From NCBI GenBank assembly GCA_013399305.1, contig VXAI01000067.1, positions 1,936,152 through 2,000,151 of the forward strand: DNA of 64,000 nt, in the 5' to 3' direction. Below, piece by piece: positions 38,701 through 51,840 of the stretch; the stretch's first letter is position 1, and each line of letters begins with the position of its first letter. Position numbers and translations under genes: made by a program. The notes beneath the pieces are model-generated. The model was given only the letters and a program-made list of their open reading frames with translations, was not told the origin of the DNA and ran no database searches. This DNA comes from Rostratula benghalensis. Its lineage: Eukaryota; Chordata; Aves; Charadriiformes; Rostratulidae.

Positions 38701-41287
38701 CAAAGAAGTCTACAAGTCACACTGTTCAATTACTTGGCAATGACTTTATATAAATTCCATATAAATCCTAAAATACTGTTAGCCACAAAAATGCAAAAGG
38801 TTTCTGATTTAAGGTACAATTTCATTAAGTCTTACATTGACCTTATTAGGAGATTCTTTGGCTGAATTTTATGCAGATGAAGTTTGCTTTGAGATTCAGA
38901 TTCAATACTTATGAAAATTACTTTGTTTAAAGCTACAAATTTTCTGCCCAAAGGAGCCCTTTTAACTCTCAAACTGTACTTACTGTATGTATTTATGTGA
39001 GCCTTGAGTAATCCCAGCTCTCTTCTCGGCACAGCAGCATTGTGTTCACTGATACCTGTTCTCCGTATCTCGGAATTTTCCCCAGCTGAACTCTGCCTCT
39101 AGAGGGTACTCATTCATCCACTTTCTGATAACTCACATGTTCTTTTGGGATTTCTACGAGAGACAGCAAATACTGCAAAAGGAAAAAAAAAAGTTTTGAA
39201 ATTTTAAATAAATTTGTCTTGTGACATGAATATTCAATTTAATTGAGCTTCAGCAGCATGAATGAATACAGAAAGTGAATTTTTAATTTGCTTCTTTCAA
39301 GCATTCATACCAGAAACTAGACCAGTTAGACATCTACAGGTAATGAGGAGAAATATAAGTTTATTAGTGAGAACTGGATAAAAAGTATGCATCCTCATGC
39401 TTCAAGGTATTACAATAATAAATCCAGAATCTATACCCCTTAGCTCCATAAATAATATCTCATTGAGATTAGTGATAAACTTTTCCTTCTCACACATTTC
39501 ATAATTGCCCCATAGTACTACGTTCTGAAGCACGTAGACAATAGACACATGCACACCTCACCGCAGAGAAAGCTAAGTTTCATCCATTATTCCATGGTAA
39601 TTGGGCATGACTTTAGCTCATAAAAGGGTGTTGTTGCTTATTCCTCAGCGAAAAAAATATAACCTATCTTGTATTTTCTGTTGGACATATCAGGGTGTGA
39701 ACATGTACAAGGGTGCATAGCAAACCAACTGAAAATTATCTCAGCTCTTCAGAGAGCTCACACACTGCAATAAAAGGCTGGCCTTCCCACCTTGCGCAAA
39801 ACAGCAGTTCAAACTTATATAACAATATGTACACTTCTTTCATAAATATCCAATCTCAGAATAGAAACAGCAGTAAGGAACGACCCATACTCAGCTCAAA
39901 TCACGCAAACACCTCTTAGATAAATAAATGTTCATCTGAGTTACAGGTCTTAGAAGATATTTAACTAAGAAAAAGATGTAATTCATGAAGTAAATTAGTT
40001 ATTGAAATTTATCAGCAAAACCATTAATTGATGTCTACAACCCGCAAATGGATTCATTTTCAACATGTTTTTCAGGCAATTGTTTAGAATATCATGGCAT
40101 TTTCACAAAAAGTTAGGAGGTGACATCTTGGTATGCTATTTAATAATTCATATGGACACAAACTTCCACTCTTCTGCCCGTCAGCTGGCAGGTACAATTT
40201 AAATAATCAGTCTGGCAGTTCAGAGTTATGAATCAAGAATGAAAAACTAAGTATGCAGAAGCAGTTCCCTATGGAGGCAGACAGGATGCTACAAACTTTA
40301 CATGCTCCTTTTTACACTCCAGCTGTGGGAAATCACCAATTTACATGACATTTTATTTTCATATATATAGTGAGAAGCAGAAATACATAGTTTCTGGATT
40401 AAACAGCCATCAAAGGCCATGAATAGAAAAAACAGAAAGCCCTAGAATTTCTAGAGCCAAACTTAATTTCCAATGTAAATGCTATAGGGGAAAAAAAAAA
40501 GAAAAAAAAAACAGTGGTTGACCATAAACTTCTCCAAAAATAGGCTTTTTTGAATAATGAATGTTTTCCCAGATAATTGCACTTAGTGCCTTTGATAAAG
40601 TAAATGCTCTTATTAAAAGTAATAGCAATTAAATGATATCAATACATTCCATGTCCTTTCTTAAGGGAGTTTATTTGCATAGCCATCCCAGACAAGTGTA
40701 CAGGAAAAAAAAGACCATAAGCAAGACTGCATTGAGTGACAGAATTTACTAAATCATACTATAGTTTCCTAGGAGATCTAGAACTCATCAATATAGTTAC
40801 TTGCTATCAAAGCTTGAACACTTCAATGAAGAAAACAGCAGCATTTTCACTGTTGCAAATTGCATTACATTAGGTTATAGGATGTACTCCCCTAAATGAC
40901 AAACATTAAATTATGAAATAGTTAATGATACATATGTGCTCTCCACCCTCTGTTAACATCCTTCCTCAGGTCAAACAACTTCTTTTGCATGTAGTAAATA
41001 ACATCAAATGTTTTCAGCCATTTACAAAACCACAATATAATGTTGGAAAAAAAATAATTTCAGTCTTTATCTTCCATTTACAACTGTGTTAGGGTACACT
41101 TTGATAAGAAAACCCAATATGCATACATGATAAAATAGATCCCCTTTTCTGGAACGTTCATCATTATACAACAACTAATAAAGCAAGATTTTACTAATAG
41201 CCGGACAGTGAAAATTCTTTTAGTTTAATGCCATCATGAGGTCTGGAGGAGAGCATATTTCATTTAGCCACTTAGGAAGTACAGAAT

Positions 41288-41309
41288 AGGCAAGGTGTAT
41301 GCCTTGCCT
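41288..41309. repeat. GC-rich 8-bp hairpin
   Basis: AGGCAAGG and CCTTGCCT form a perfect stem around the 6-base loop TGTATG. No T-run or gene end follows that would make it a terminator in any familiar sense, and it is too short for a microRNA precursor. Confidence 0.6.
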
Positions 41310-43567
41310 TCAATATACAACCCAATCAAAAAGCTCAGCTATATAAGCCCTATGGGGAGATCAGTCAGCCTCCATACCCATTCATTCCTGGACCTCTGTT
41401 CAATATCAAGTGTCAATGAATGCCAGGTGATCTGAACTTAATTTAATATTCTACACAAAATAAGGACAAAAAGTATTAATGATCTTAATCGCTATCAGCC
41501 CGGCCTAAACTTGATGCTGTGCCTAGGGTTAACCCCCTTGCCAGATCTTCAATCTGTACATTTAAAGGCAAGGCTATTGCATTCCCTGTGCCTAAAAATT
41601 CTTCGTGCTTACTCAGTCCTTCTTGTTATTCTATGTCCAGGGAAAGACAAATAAGGATATATAGAAAAAGACATCAAAACTTTGTAACTGGGAATTATTA
41701 TATACGTATTTCACAGTAGTAGAAGACTGCTGGATGTTTTACACAGCCACACATGGAATAACACATGCGACACCTGCTCGCTGTATTCTGTTGTGTTTGT
41801 CACAGTAGAAACAAACATGCTAACTTTGTACATGCTTTATAAAGTTAGAGGACAAAACCATTTCCACATTTAGAATTATTTCCTTTAAAAAAAAAAAATG
41901 TAGGCAGGGAAGAAGGAATGAAATATACGCTGTATGTATACATTTTTTACCATAGATGGTTCAATTAAAAAGACTTGCATTGCTGTATAAATTCAAAGAT
42001 TTTAAAGATAGTACAATTATAGATCAAACACTTAATAGTTTATAATAGCCATGCCTGTGTTCTAAGAAGGGAATAAAATTAAAAAAACAATTTCTTTATT
42101 GCTACAAGAATATCGAACGATTGCAGAATCCATTCATTCCCTCCTACAGTTCAATAACTTGCCAGATAATAGGTTGAAGAAATTCCCAGTCACTTGCACT
42201 AAACCTAATTGGCCCTGTTAAGGTGTTTTCAGCCGAGCCCAGGTCATCCTACAGAATGCCTAAAGTAAATACATCATTGGATGCAACTGATTTTAAAACA
42301 TAGCACTGTTCATAAAGGCAAGACATATTAACATGTAGGAGTACATGTACACATGTATATTTTCATTACAACTGTATCAAGGAGTGATTTCAAGTGTTCA
42401 CAACATTTTAGAAACAATAGCCAGTATTGCCCAGTGTGTTCTAAATTCTTAACAGATCTCCATGGCTCTTCATATATTCAGTTGATTAAAAAAATCATGT
42501 CAGAAATAATTCCAACGTAGTTTTAGAAAAACTAGCAATTCCACAGAAAAATGCTAACAAACTTAAAATCCAGCTAAAAATATCTTCTCCAGTATAAGCT
42601 TTCACATTGTCTGGAAGAACTGAAAAATACTGGAAGACATTTAGATTTTAATGAAAAATGGACAACAGGAAAATTAGGTGTTGAAAGAGACTGGGGAAAA
42701 GGTAGTTCTCTGTTAAATATCACAAGGTTCCACATCAATTTTGCTGTTTTGCAACCTTGAACAATTTTTCTACAAAGGTTAGCAATCTAAGAATCAGGTT
42801 GAGTTCTTTTTGTGTAATAAGAATCCTTACTCAAAAGGATTCTGAAAACTAAGTTTCCTCTGCTGGGTTTCAAATGGAACTGAGACACAAATGTAACAAT
42901 TTGGTTTGTAACACAAGAAGTATGAGTCAGACTGGCATAACTTTTTAAAAACACCTTTAAATTAAGCTCTTGGACCCACATTCTTGGGCCGGAGACTCTG
43001 ATCTGGTGTCTGCAGTTGCAGAGTTCTTATAAGATGTTCTGAGGTTGATTTAATGTCTTCAGAGGACCTGAATTTGACAACTACAGCTTAGAGCTAAAAC
43101 ACCTGTGAAAAAATCATGAGGGGAAAAAAAAAAAAGAGGTTCAGTACACCTTGTATCTCACTTCTAATCTGATGCTAGGGAAGACAGAGTTATTTACATC
43201 TTTCTTTGATCCACTTCCAATGCAAAGAAATCAGACTATTGAATAAAATAAATAAACAAGAACAAAAAGTAGCTTATACTTTGATTTTCAGTTCTTTTCC
43301 ATAAGAATAGTATGACACATTAACAAGAACACAAGCTACACACTTACAGGGGAGTGATGCACCTATGGTCAGAATTCACTGCAAATGTCAAGTGTTCCCA
43401 TATCACTGCCTGCTTGTTGAAGTAGTAAAACAATAATGAAACTGAATAGAATAACAAGCTTGAAGAAATGGGCATTAAAAGTAGCAGAATTAAGAAATAT
43501 ACATCTGCATAAAAAGACAGAAAAAAATTTCCATGAACAGATAAGGTTGAAGTAGTGTCCCCACTTT

Positions 43568-43602
43568 CAACGTGAAAGAGCCCGTTTGCAACGTGAAAAA
43601 GC
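43568..43602. repeat. Duplicated CAACGTGAAA-AGC motif, 21-bp spacing
   Basis: CAACGTGAAAGAGC (43568-43581) and CAACGTGAAAAAGC (43589-43602) differ by one base and are two helical turns apart. This is a small imperfect duplication. Paired motifs on one face of the helix could bind a dimeric factor, but no known site is matched convincingly. Confidence 0.6.
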
Positions 43603-43673
43603 TTAGATCACCTGCGTCATATCCTCCTTGACCCAAATTTTCCCAGAAAATTTCAGTCAAAAGAGCTAGGAGC

Positions 43674-43707
43674 TAGCATTCTTTTAGAAATAGCATTCTT
43701 TTAGAAT
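43674..43707. repeat. 17-bp tandem duplication
   Basis: TAGCATTCTTTTAGAAA (43674-43690) is followed directly by a second copy differing only at its final base (43691-43707). The near identity suggests a recent slippage event, possibly polymorphic between individuals. Confidence 0.85.
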
Positions 43708-44134
43708 ACTAAAAGATTCTGAAGACCTTTCTTTAAGATAACCCATGCTTTAGAATACGGAGTTGCAGGTTGGCAGAGGTCTTGTGCCTTTTGCACTCTC
43801 AATGAAAAGCCACTCAAAAATGTCCAACTTGCAAGCCCTGTGGTTTGCATACAGCCAGGGCTTCCTGGGCTTCAGCTGCTCTGCTCCCCAACCTCTCTGC
43901 CTGGGCTGGACAGGCACCAGGGGCCTCAGAAGACCTTTTTCTGCAATTGCAGGTTAGTGCTAAATCTGAGTCTAACAATTTGAATTAAGGTCTTTTCTGC
44001 TGCTCCAATACTCTCATCACTAAGTCCTAGCAATACAAAGAGGCAGCTCTTAATCTCACATGTAAATGGAGAGGACCAATCCTTCAGGTGAACACACCAA
44101 AATCCACAGGGGAACACTCCTCCAGGCTTTGAAT

Positions 44135-44160
44135 GAGGAATGAAAAAGAGGAATGAAAGA
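44135..44160. repeat. 13-bp tandem duplication in purine-rich DNA
   Basis: GAGGAATGAAAAA and GAGGAATGAAAGA follow each other directly inside a purine-rich stretch that continues to about 44240. One base differs. It looks like simple-sequence slippage. Confidence 0.75.
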
Positions 44161-45770
44161 GAGACAGGAATAGGGTGGGAAAAGATAGACGGAAGCCCAG
44201 AACATTTGGGTCTGAAGAAAGAAGATGGAGAGCAAATGGAACTAGGTCTACTCAGACACAAGTAGGCTGCTGAGAAGAGAGAATACCCAAAAAGAGGTGA
44301 AGGGAAGACGATGTGCCGTTAAAGAACAACTCCCAAATTAGGAGATAGCTGGAAGTGAGGCTGGAGGAGTGAGATAAGTGAAGATATGGAAATCAGACAC
44401 TAATTCCAGGTAAACAAACTAGGTCTAATAAAATACAATACTCATGAAAAATCTGCACCAGGAAAACTAAAAAAAGTTTATCAGCAAAACCAAAGGAAAT
44501 GGAGGGAAACACCAATGGATGCAGGCACTCCAATAGGCTACAATGGAACCAAAGATGTCTAGGTCTCACCTCTCTCTGCTGATGACAAATGCCTATACAA
44601 CCCACTGAAAAATGATCAAAGTCTTTGAAAACACAAAATACTGAAGTGGCTTTGCTACTTCTATAGCGTAATAACATTGTATAACGCTAAAGCTTCTATG
44701 AAAGGTTTTTTTCTTCCTTTTTCTTATTTCTATTATGTTTGTTATTTATATATATTTTACTACTTTTTTCTGAGGCAAGTATTCCAAAACATATCTACCT
44801 GTCTCTCTGTGAGATTTTCCAAGCCTTTGTTTGAAATGGCTGCTCCGAGTCCTAGTAAATTCTTCAGCGCTACTTCTGGGCTGTGGTGACTGGCACTTAG
44901 TTATGAATTGTTTAGCTTCTGCATGTGTAGAAGATGAAAACAGTTCAGGGAAGAATTTTATTGGTGTACTCTGTTGGAGGATGATTCCCAGAGATACTGT
45001 CATTCGCTTGGTCTTATACTATACTTTTTCTTTTTTGTCATCCTCCACTAAAGTTCTTCAGTATCTGCAGTGAAGTGAACCTCAAAGTAATAGCTGGAAT
45101 TTGAACCGCAGAGAGTAGTAGTGCTAGCCACTTACAAATACCACTTTATGGGTGCATTTGTAATTTTAAATGAGCAAAATAGTTCTTTACTGCAAGAACA
45201 CATTTTTTTTTTCCTCCTTGCTTTGTATACCAAACACAAGACATGAAGGGAAGAGAACAGTAGTCTGGTTATGTCTCACAACTCTCCACTAGGTTCTATT
45301 ATCTGCCAAAAGCTGTTAAGATCACTTATGCAGAGCTTAAGCCAAATGGCGTTGCTACAGCAGCTACAGATATTTTGGGGACAAAAATAACGAGTTGTAA
45401 GTTATAGAATGGTTCAGAAGACCATGCAAGTGTATTAGAGGATAAGAGTTTAATTACACCTGCAAAAGAAGGGGTGGGAGAAAGAATAGATAGTTCACAA
45501 AATGTTTCAGGTTCAAAGGCGCAGCAGCAGAGTAAAACGCTCAAATCAACTACATTTAAAGTATCTTGTGCACATCAAGAAAACTTAGGGACAACATCCA
45601 CTCTCAAACATATTAAAAATCGTGTCATAATATTATCAGGTATTTTCATCACCACAACTGGAAGTCACTGGAGGGACTATTCCAGTCTCCAGGCTTCTAC
45701 TGGGCAATAAGAAATTCAAGGCAACCCATGACACTATGCTGAGATGTTTTAGAAGACTCTTGTCTTAACT

Positions 45771-45975
45771 GCTCAAAAACTTCTTCACAGTGAGGGTGAG
45801 GGAGCACTGGAAGGGGCTGCTCAGAGAGGTGGTGGAGTCTCCTTCTCTGGAGATGTTCAAAACCCGTCTGGACGCGTTCCTGTGTGACCTGATCTAGGTG
45901 TTCCTGCTCTGGCAGGGGGATTGGACTGGATGATCTTTCAAGGTGCCTTCCAATCCCTGATAGTCTGTGATTCTG
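45771..45975 (+). mobile_element. CR1 LINE 3' end, best preserved copy
   Basis: The sequence follows the avian CR1 3' terminus closely: AACTTCTTCACAGTGAGGGTGA, GAGCACTGGAAGGGGCTGC, TCAGAGAGGTGGTGGAGTC, TCCTTCTCTGGAGATGTTCAAA, ACCCGTCTGGACGCGTTCCTG, TGTGACCTGATCTAGGTGTTC, CTGCTCTGGCAGGGGGATTGG, ACTGGATGATCTTTCAAGG and TGCCTTCCAATCCCTGATAG, ending in the characteristic short tail repeat (GTCTGTGATTCTG) instead of poly-A. The inverted CTCTGGCAG/CTGCC-type hairpin region and the 8-bp-type tail are hallmarks of CR1. It is severely 5'-truncated (about 205 bp), so it has no coding capacity, and it is younger than the other copies here. It resembles CR1 subfamilies of the C/J type; the exact subfamily needs a library match. 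Confidence 0.93.
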
Positions 45976-48900
45976 ACATGACAGATTTGGTCATTCAGGA
46001 CATTTTTTTATAAGGATAGTTGTTTAATTCTTGACCTTGATCAAAATTCAGCAAAGGAGGAGAAAATCAAGTCTCCTTCAGTCCTCATTTACAGACTTGT
46101 GCTTTGTCTTGGTCCCCTTGTAAAGAAAAAATATTTTGAAATCTTACATCCCGCTGAGACCTCTGATGAATGAAGCAGCTTCCAGACTGTGGTCTTCAGA
46201 CCTCACTACCCACAGCCTCAGGATTCCTCTAAGCCTCATACCCACACACCAATACTCAGAACACCCTGTCTCCACCTTCCCACCAAAAGCCTGATTTTCT
46301 CCAGATTTCTGAAAGTAACAAAGGCTAAGTGCAAAGAATAATTTGTAAAAAGTGAAAACATGCCAACACTCACAGCATTTGCATTTTTGTCTTACATTTG
46401 AAGGAAATGGAGTATTTTCTAAAGTCTCTACTTTTACTTTTTCAAATTTTCAAATTTAAAAATTATTGTGCTTTTTTTTAAAAAAAAATATATAAAAAGG
46501 TTATCAAAATTAAAAAAAAAAAGCCTTCAATAAAAAGTTTGACCTCCATGAGTTTATATACATGAAGCCAACTCAGTTCAAAGACACTTCCAGGAACAAA
46601 CTAAATTAAGCTTCTTGATTGTCTCTTTTACAAGTCACCATTCAGTTTGCAGTAGATGTACTTAGCCCAAATACTGTGTATGATTCCCTTTGGGAGAGCA
46701 AACGCAACTGCTTCTGCAGAGTCATTCTATGCACAGAAGTTCTCCATATAGAGAATTTCTTTTCAAAACACTACAGCATTTCCATTGTACTTTTACAATT
46801 CCTTAAGCATCATACACATAGTTATAACCGTATTTGCTATAACTAGCTAATCAACTTTTTTATTTTTATTTTTACTCTTCCTTTAGATTGGTTATAGCTG
46901 CAACAACTCCCAGACCAATACTACCCAATACATTTAAGCCAATCCCTGGCAATTTGGGTAACACCACCACACTGATTTAAAAAAAACAAACAAACAAACA
47001 AAACCATCAAATGCATATTAGTAATGAGTAACGAGGAGTGTACCATGTAGCCTGAACATCTGTTTAAATCCTCAGAGTACTCCAGGACAATATTAGCCAC
47101 AGAATCCTCATCTCCCAACTCCTTGCCTTAATAATCACAAACTTTTTTCTAAGTCCAAAAATATCTTATGTGTCAAATGTTCTTGAGTCATTTAATGGGA
47201 TTTCTTTAAGGATTATTAGAAAAAATAGTTTAAAGAACATTTTCTTGCTGGAACTATAAGAAAAATTTAAAAAGCACAAAGCTTTCTGTAATATTTTTCA
47301 TTCCATCCTTTGCTTCTGGCACTCATCAGAAGAGCTCTGACAGCCTCATTTCAATTTTCATATTTCAATATTGCTTTTAATAAGTGTTATGCTTTGTATA
47401 CATCTGGCTTATTTCTGAGCCTTGTTCTTCTAAAATTCACTGCTCCACTGGATCTAGTTTTCACTGTCAATGGCCTGAACAAGATGATCACTTAATGTGA
47501 AAGGACCCAAGAAGCACTATGAGAGAACAACATGTCACACCGTCAAATTTTGCAAGATACTTCTGTATAACTTAAGTTGATGTGACTGAATTGCAGTCTG
47601 GAAAACTTCATTTCGGAACTCAGTGCTGTTTTGGAAGATTATTTTTAATTGAAAGGTTCATTTCTAATGAAAATGTGAGGTGGCGAAAGGTTGGACTAGC
47701 AGCCTAGATCATTTTTGTCTTTATTAATAATATGAGTTCATTTTAATTCACTGAAGCACATAATTGCCATCAAGCTTTTCAAGATCAGCACTCTTTTCTG
47801 TGACTGGAATCTGTAATATTTTAAGACTTTCAAGTTATGGTAGGTGTTTTTATTATCTGCCTTTTCAAATTTAGTTACTGTTAGATAGTTCAGACTAATT
47901 ATAAGCTTGCTGATTTTATGGAACCCAATGATATCCACTGGCTAGTGACAAATCTTTATAAGTCCAAACCTGAATTCCTTTTAATTACTCTGCAGTCATC
48001 AAGCACTTTGGTGCAGAGAGGAACAGGTTCCCCTGAGACTACTCCACCTTGAATAACCAGAAGAGGCCAATGGGGTCAATCACTGTTTCAGTTTACCCCA
48101 CAGCTGCTGCATGTAAATCAGTTTACCTGAACCTCAGGAAATGCTTTAATAGTATTTATTTCAATGCCTTTATCTTTATCTCTGCAATTTCAGGCATTCT
48201 GGATGTAGCACAATGAAATTCAGAAGGAAAAAATAAACTGTACACAATGGAAGCAGTCTTGGCCTTCTAGAACAGAAATCACTTGTTTGTCAAGTGTGGA
48301 AACTTTCTAATGTTTGCCATAGTTCCATTATCCATTTTATTGGAATACTTGTCTACAAAAGAGCTACGCTTAAAAACCCCTTTATGTAATACCCATCACT
48401 CAGTCACAATACCATTCTTTTGGATACAAACTTTTAATCAATAAGGTCCTGTGTACTTTTGCAATCTTAATGGTAGCCATGTCAGGATTTTCTGAACAAC
48501 TAAAGTTGTTTTTGCAAATCCATAGCCTACTTTTTAGTTCAGAGTTTCAAAATAACCTCTGATTCTAAGCCTAAATTGTATTTCACTAGTGTTTTAGCCA
48601 CTAACTTTGCCCTAAAACAATTGACAATTAATAACCTTCATGTACATGATTACTAATTAAATTTTTGTTTGTTAATTTACTTCACATAAGCCTGTTATTT
48701 AAGTTACTACAAATTGGAAAACTGCAGTCATTTTTCTAAAAGAAACGATACTTGGTACACAGGTAAAGATAGAAGCAATCTCAAACCACCAGTGGGTATG
48801 TTGAAATTACCATCATGCATCTCCGCACAGGTTTAGAGCCCTCATTACCCAAATCTTGCTACTTTAAAGAGAAGTAATACGTTGGAATAGTCTAACTAAA

Positions 48901-49914
48901 AACGCTCTAAGGTCTTTTTAGGAGGTTTTCAGAGGTATGAATGAAAAGCAGCTACCCACCTAGCAATGGAAAACCATGACCTTTGAGTTTTTAGAAAGCC
49001 TCAACTTGCTATGGTTGAGCAATAAGGTAAGATGTTTCTCATTTTATTACGTTGGTAGAGCTGGTGAAGGTGACAAGAGACAGATATGATATGGTTGATG
49101 CAAGCAATAACTTCTGGCTTTCAGTTGTGCCAGAACTGAGCAGTAATCTTCATGGCTCTCCAGCATTTTCTTGGCTCCAAATACAACCCAATCCCCAAGC
49201 ACACCAACAGAAGCAGAATCCTACAGAGCTTGTAAAGTCATAAGGTCTCTAAAACCAAGATTGTCCTTTGTGGAACAGCACCTGACCTGAGCAGGAGCTT
49301 AGCGCAGTCCCTTCCTGTCATATTCTCTCAAGCTGAGTATGAAAAAGTGTCAAACGGAAGACCTGACCGAATTTATGAGATGAAAATTTGGCCTGAATTG
49401 TGTATATAATAATGTATTTTTAAGTAATTCATAAATACAGGACATCTTAGGTTCAGTAGATTACCTACAAGAGTCTAAAGGGAGAAGACAGGAGATACCA
49501 AAAGGACAGACAATATCTTAGCACTAAACTCCATGAGAAGTATTTTAGCTGGTCTCTAAGGTCTTTGAGGTTTGAAGGCATAACCAATCGCGCTACATTT
49601 GCTTTAGTATGTTTCTTATATGTTCAAAACACTGCATGAGAAATTGATTGCAAAATTTAAACCTCAATTTCACAACATTTAGCCAACAGCTGGATTTCTT
49701 TTATCTGCTTAAAGAAGTCCACAATTTACTCTGAAAGAACCTGCAGAAAAAATACCAGACTGTTTCCTGCCATCCTTTCAAAAATACAATTTAAGAAGTG
49801 CTGACACAGTGTTTTCCTTCTAATGAATTAAAAAGCATCATTAAAGATTTTCTACTGAATTGTTTTATTTTATGACTTCAATCTGATCCTTCTTTTTTCT
49901 TGCTGTGCCAGCAG
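45976..49914. other. Gene-free unique sequence
   Basis: No gene recognised. It contains very AT-rich DNA at about 46430-46530 with alternating A- and T-runs, an AAAC microsatellite at 46979-47004, and a 15-base resemblance to CR1 (GGTTGGACTAG at about 47689-47699) too short to call. Open frames are below 80 codons and unremarkable. Confidence 0.6.
46979..47004 (+). repeat. (AAAC)n microsatellite
   Basis: Eight A are followed by four CAAA-type units and a final CC. The short array is probably variable in length. Confidence 0.85.
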
Positions 49915-50142
49915 CTATCATCATACTGCATGGTACTTCATTAGAGAACACGTCTGCAGACCAGAACTCTGGAAAGAAGAACAAACGCAACTTTGCAGGT
50001 TGCATGTTCCACGTAAGAAGTGTCTGCTCAGGGCAATGCTTTCCACTGTGACAATCAAAGCTTTGAAGCTTGGTCCAGCTTTAGTACCCTGCAGCCTGCT
50101 TCCTGTAAAGGGCAGCATGCAGCTGCGCTCTGGCAGAAGCAG
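49915..50142 (+). other. Candidate 228-bp exon, one frame fully open
   Basis: A long pyrimidine run ending TGTGCCAGCAG precedes the segment, and CAG|GTGAGA follows it: both are strong splice signals. Reading from the second base, 75 codons are open from edge to edge (YHHTAWYFIREHVCRPELW... ending ...MQLRSGRS). The first in-frame stop is created by the donor's own TGA. Length is a multiple of three and the intron phases match (2-2), so it could be included or skipped without shifting frame. GC content appears higher than in the flanks. I recognise no domain: the translation is rich in Cys, Leu, Lys and Arg. The opposite strand is also open for 65 codons, which weakens the coding argument. It could be a coding exon, a lncRNA exon or a pseudo-exon. 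Confidence 0.25.
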
Positions 50143-51840
50143 GTGAGATAGGATGGAGTGTCACCAATTGCCTCAGCACTCTGACTGCTACAAACCCACT
50201 TTTGCTTTCTTGTGCAAGAATTTTAGCCCCATTAGTACTGTGCCCTACTGACTCAACACTTTGGAACAGCTTCCCTTCAGTCTTTCATTTCAAAACCTTC
50301 CAGAATCTCAGCAGACTCCTGGGTGGCTATTAATTTATGAAGCAATGTCAGCTATGTGCCAGTTCAAGGAGCACACAATGGCAAATGGACCAATTCTGGT
50401 GGACCACCAGCTCTTAAGCAGCAGAGTAAAAAAAATGTTATCAGCATCCCAAGTAGAAAAGGACACACAGCTATGAAGCCACTCAGTCTTCACAGGGTGC
50501 AAAGCTTTGTTTGAAAGAACCATGAAAACACTACGTATCCAGTAGTTTCTTGGTATGTTCTCTCTCCTGTCCATGCACACTAAGGACAATGACACATAGA
50601 CTCAAATCATTGCAGTGCACTGCAATGAAATTCAGCTCAAACTAGGCCTCTCTGGCATTCCAACCTCAAAAATGCTACAATTGAAGTAAATACCTACACA
50701 GAAGAATACCAAAGGCCAAGCAGATTAGCATATGGAAGATCATGCAAATGTATATCCTTTATAAAAATGAGTTACATTATGTCAAATAAGAGACAGAGCA
50801 ATTGTAAACAAAGCTAATTGTTTCAAAGAGGAAGAAAGGGTTTGGGAGGTATAGTGAGGAAATTTTAACTTCACCACCAAGATAAGGTGTCTACCCTTAG
50901 TGAGTTATCTGAGCTATTCACCATTACTAGCCCCATTATTATTTCTCTTGCATTTATGTCATTTTAAATACTGAAATCTATAATAAAGATTATACTTCAA
51001 TAATAAATAAGCAATTAGCAGCAAGACACTAATATTAAGCTGACATTTCATAGGGACTTTAAGATCCTATAGATTCAAAGATCAGCTTGTATATCCATTT
51101 AACTGTATGCACTACTGTGTAGTGTACAATCTTTTCCAGCTCATTTGGTGATGTAACACCACGACTTTAAAAGACTAAATATATCATTTGCAGCGGACTG
51201 TCCCCATGTCATGAGAGGGCACAGGATCTCTACATCTCAGATTTATATAACTTTGTTACTGGGATAGAGATCTGAGCTCATTCAATTCAAAAAAATCTCA
51301 AACGTTATTCCTGTAAAGGAAACAGCAGCCCCAAATTTAAGCATTATCTCTTCTGGCTTTCTGATCTTTGTACATAGTGCTTCCCAGATCAGTATCTTAG
51401 CACTAGAGACTATGCAGGTGGGAGATGTGCTTGTAAAAGGATGTCCCATTGTTGGCAAGAGTAATTCCCCTTCACTCCTTACACCCTGGCGTAGCCTGTG
51501 ATATTAAAGCTGGATGATATTTTCAGAAAACATAGCCATTGTTCTCACAAATATTCATTTTTTACTAAATCTAATATGTACATATTAAAGAAGTTTAAAA
51601 CACAGTCTCTTCTTAGAGACTTATTTTAATCTTTGTTGCATGACAGATTTCCATGAGACAATAGAAAGTTTCTAGGCTGTTCTAGACCTGCACCTCTACT
51701 TTGGTAATGTTGGCAATTATTAACCTTGGTCTTTTTTGGTAGGAAGACTTCTTCTGTGCAATACCTCATAATGTGAGGTCAGTTGAGAGCTGTTATGCAG
51801 AGATGACTCTATTAATATATCTTTATTTTAAACTAGATAT
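50143..51840. other. Gene-free unique sequence
   Basis: No further exon with matching splice sites was found downstream of the candidate exon. A segment at about 50650-50760 has a loose resemblance to U6 snRNA that I rejected. An octamer ATGCAAAT occurs at 50742-50749. Otherwise it is ordinary AT-rich DNA. Confidence 0.5.

Larger units (their letters stand above)
21011..45770. other. Gene-free tract, simple repeats only
   Basis: Nearly 25 kb without a recognisable gene or transposon. A-tracts occur at 28109-28121, 32787-32801 (15 A), 40492-40511 and 43122-43134. Small tandem duplications (27122-27141, 43674-43707, 43568-43602, 44135-44160) and a pyrimidine tract (30400-30475) are listed separately. 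Stacked minus-strand open frames at 34713-35627 (up to 117 codons) and a plus-strand frame at 33787-34113 (108 codons) have no motif I know. They are the most gene-like noise in this tract. Two short segments flanked by good splice signals (29139-29185, 35657-35712) are also listed. Confidence 0.6.

Noticed and set aside
39302..39339. 38-bp segment between TTCTTTCAAG and CAG|GTAATG
   Set aside because: Another pseudo-exon-like pair. Its frequency shows that short pairs of splice-like sites arise often in this AT-rich DNA, so I kept only the stronger ones.
44746..45073. Overlapping open frames on both strands (80-85 codons)
   Set aside because: Both strands are open in the same place without any family motif; treated as chance.
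47685..47720. GGTTGGACTAG...AGATCATTT similar to a CR1 tail
   Set aside because: The match is split by a 6-base insertion and lacks the following AGGTCCCTTCCAAC block and tail repeat.
50650..50760. Loose resemblance to U6 snRNA (CTACAATTGAAG, AGATTAGCAT, ATGCAAAT)
   Set aside because: Only short blocks agree, the spacing requires both insertions and deletions, the 5' stem and the T-run end are missing, and the similarity is no better than expected by searching for it.
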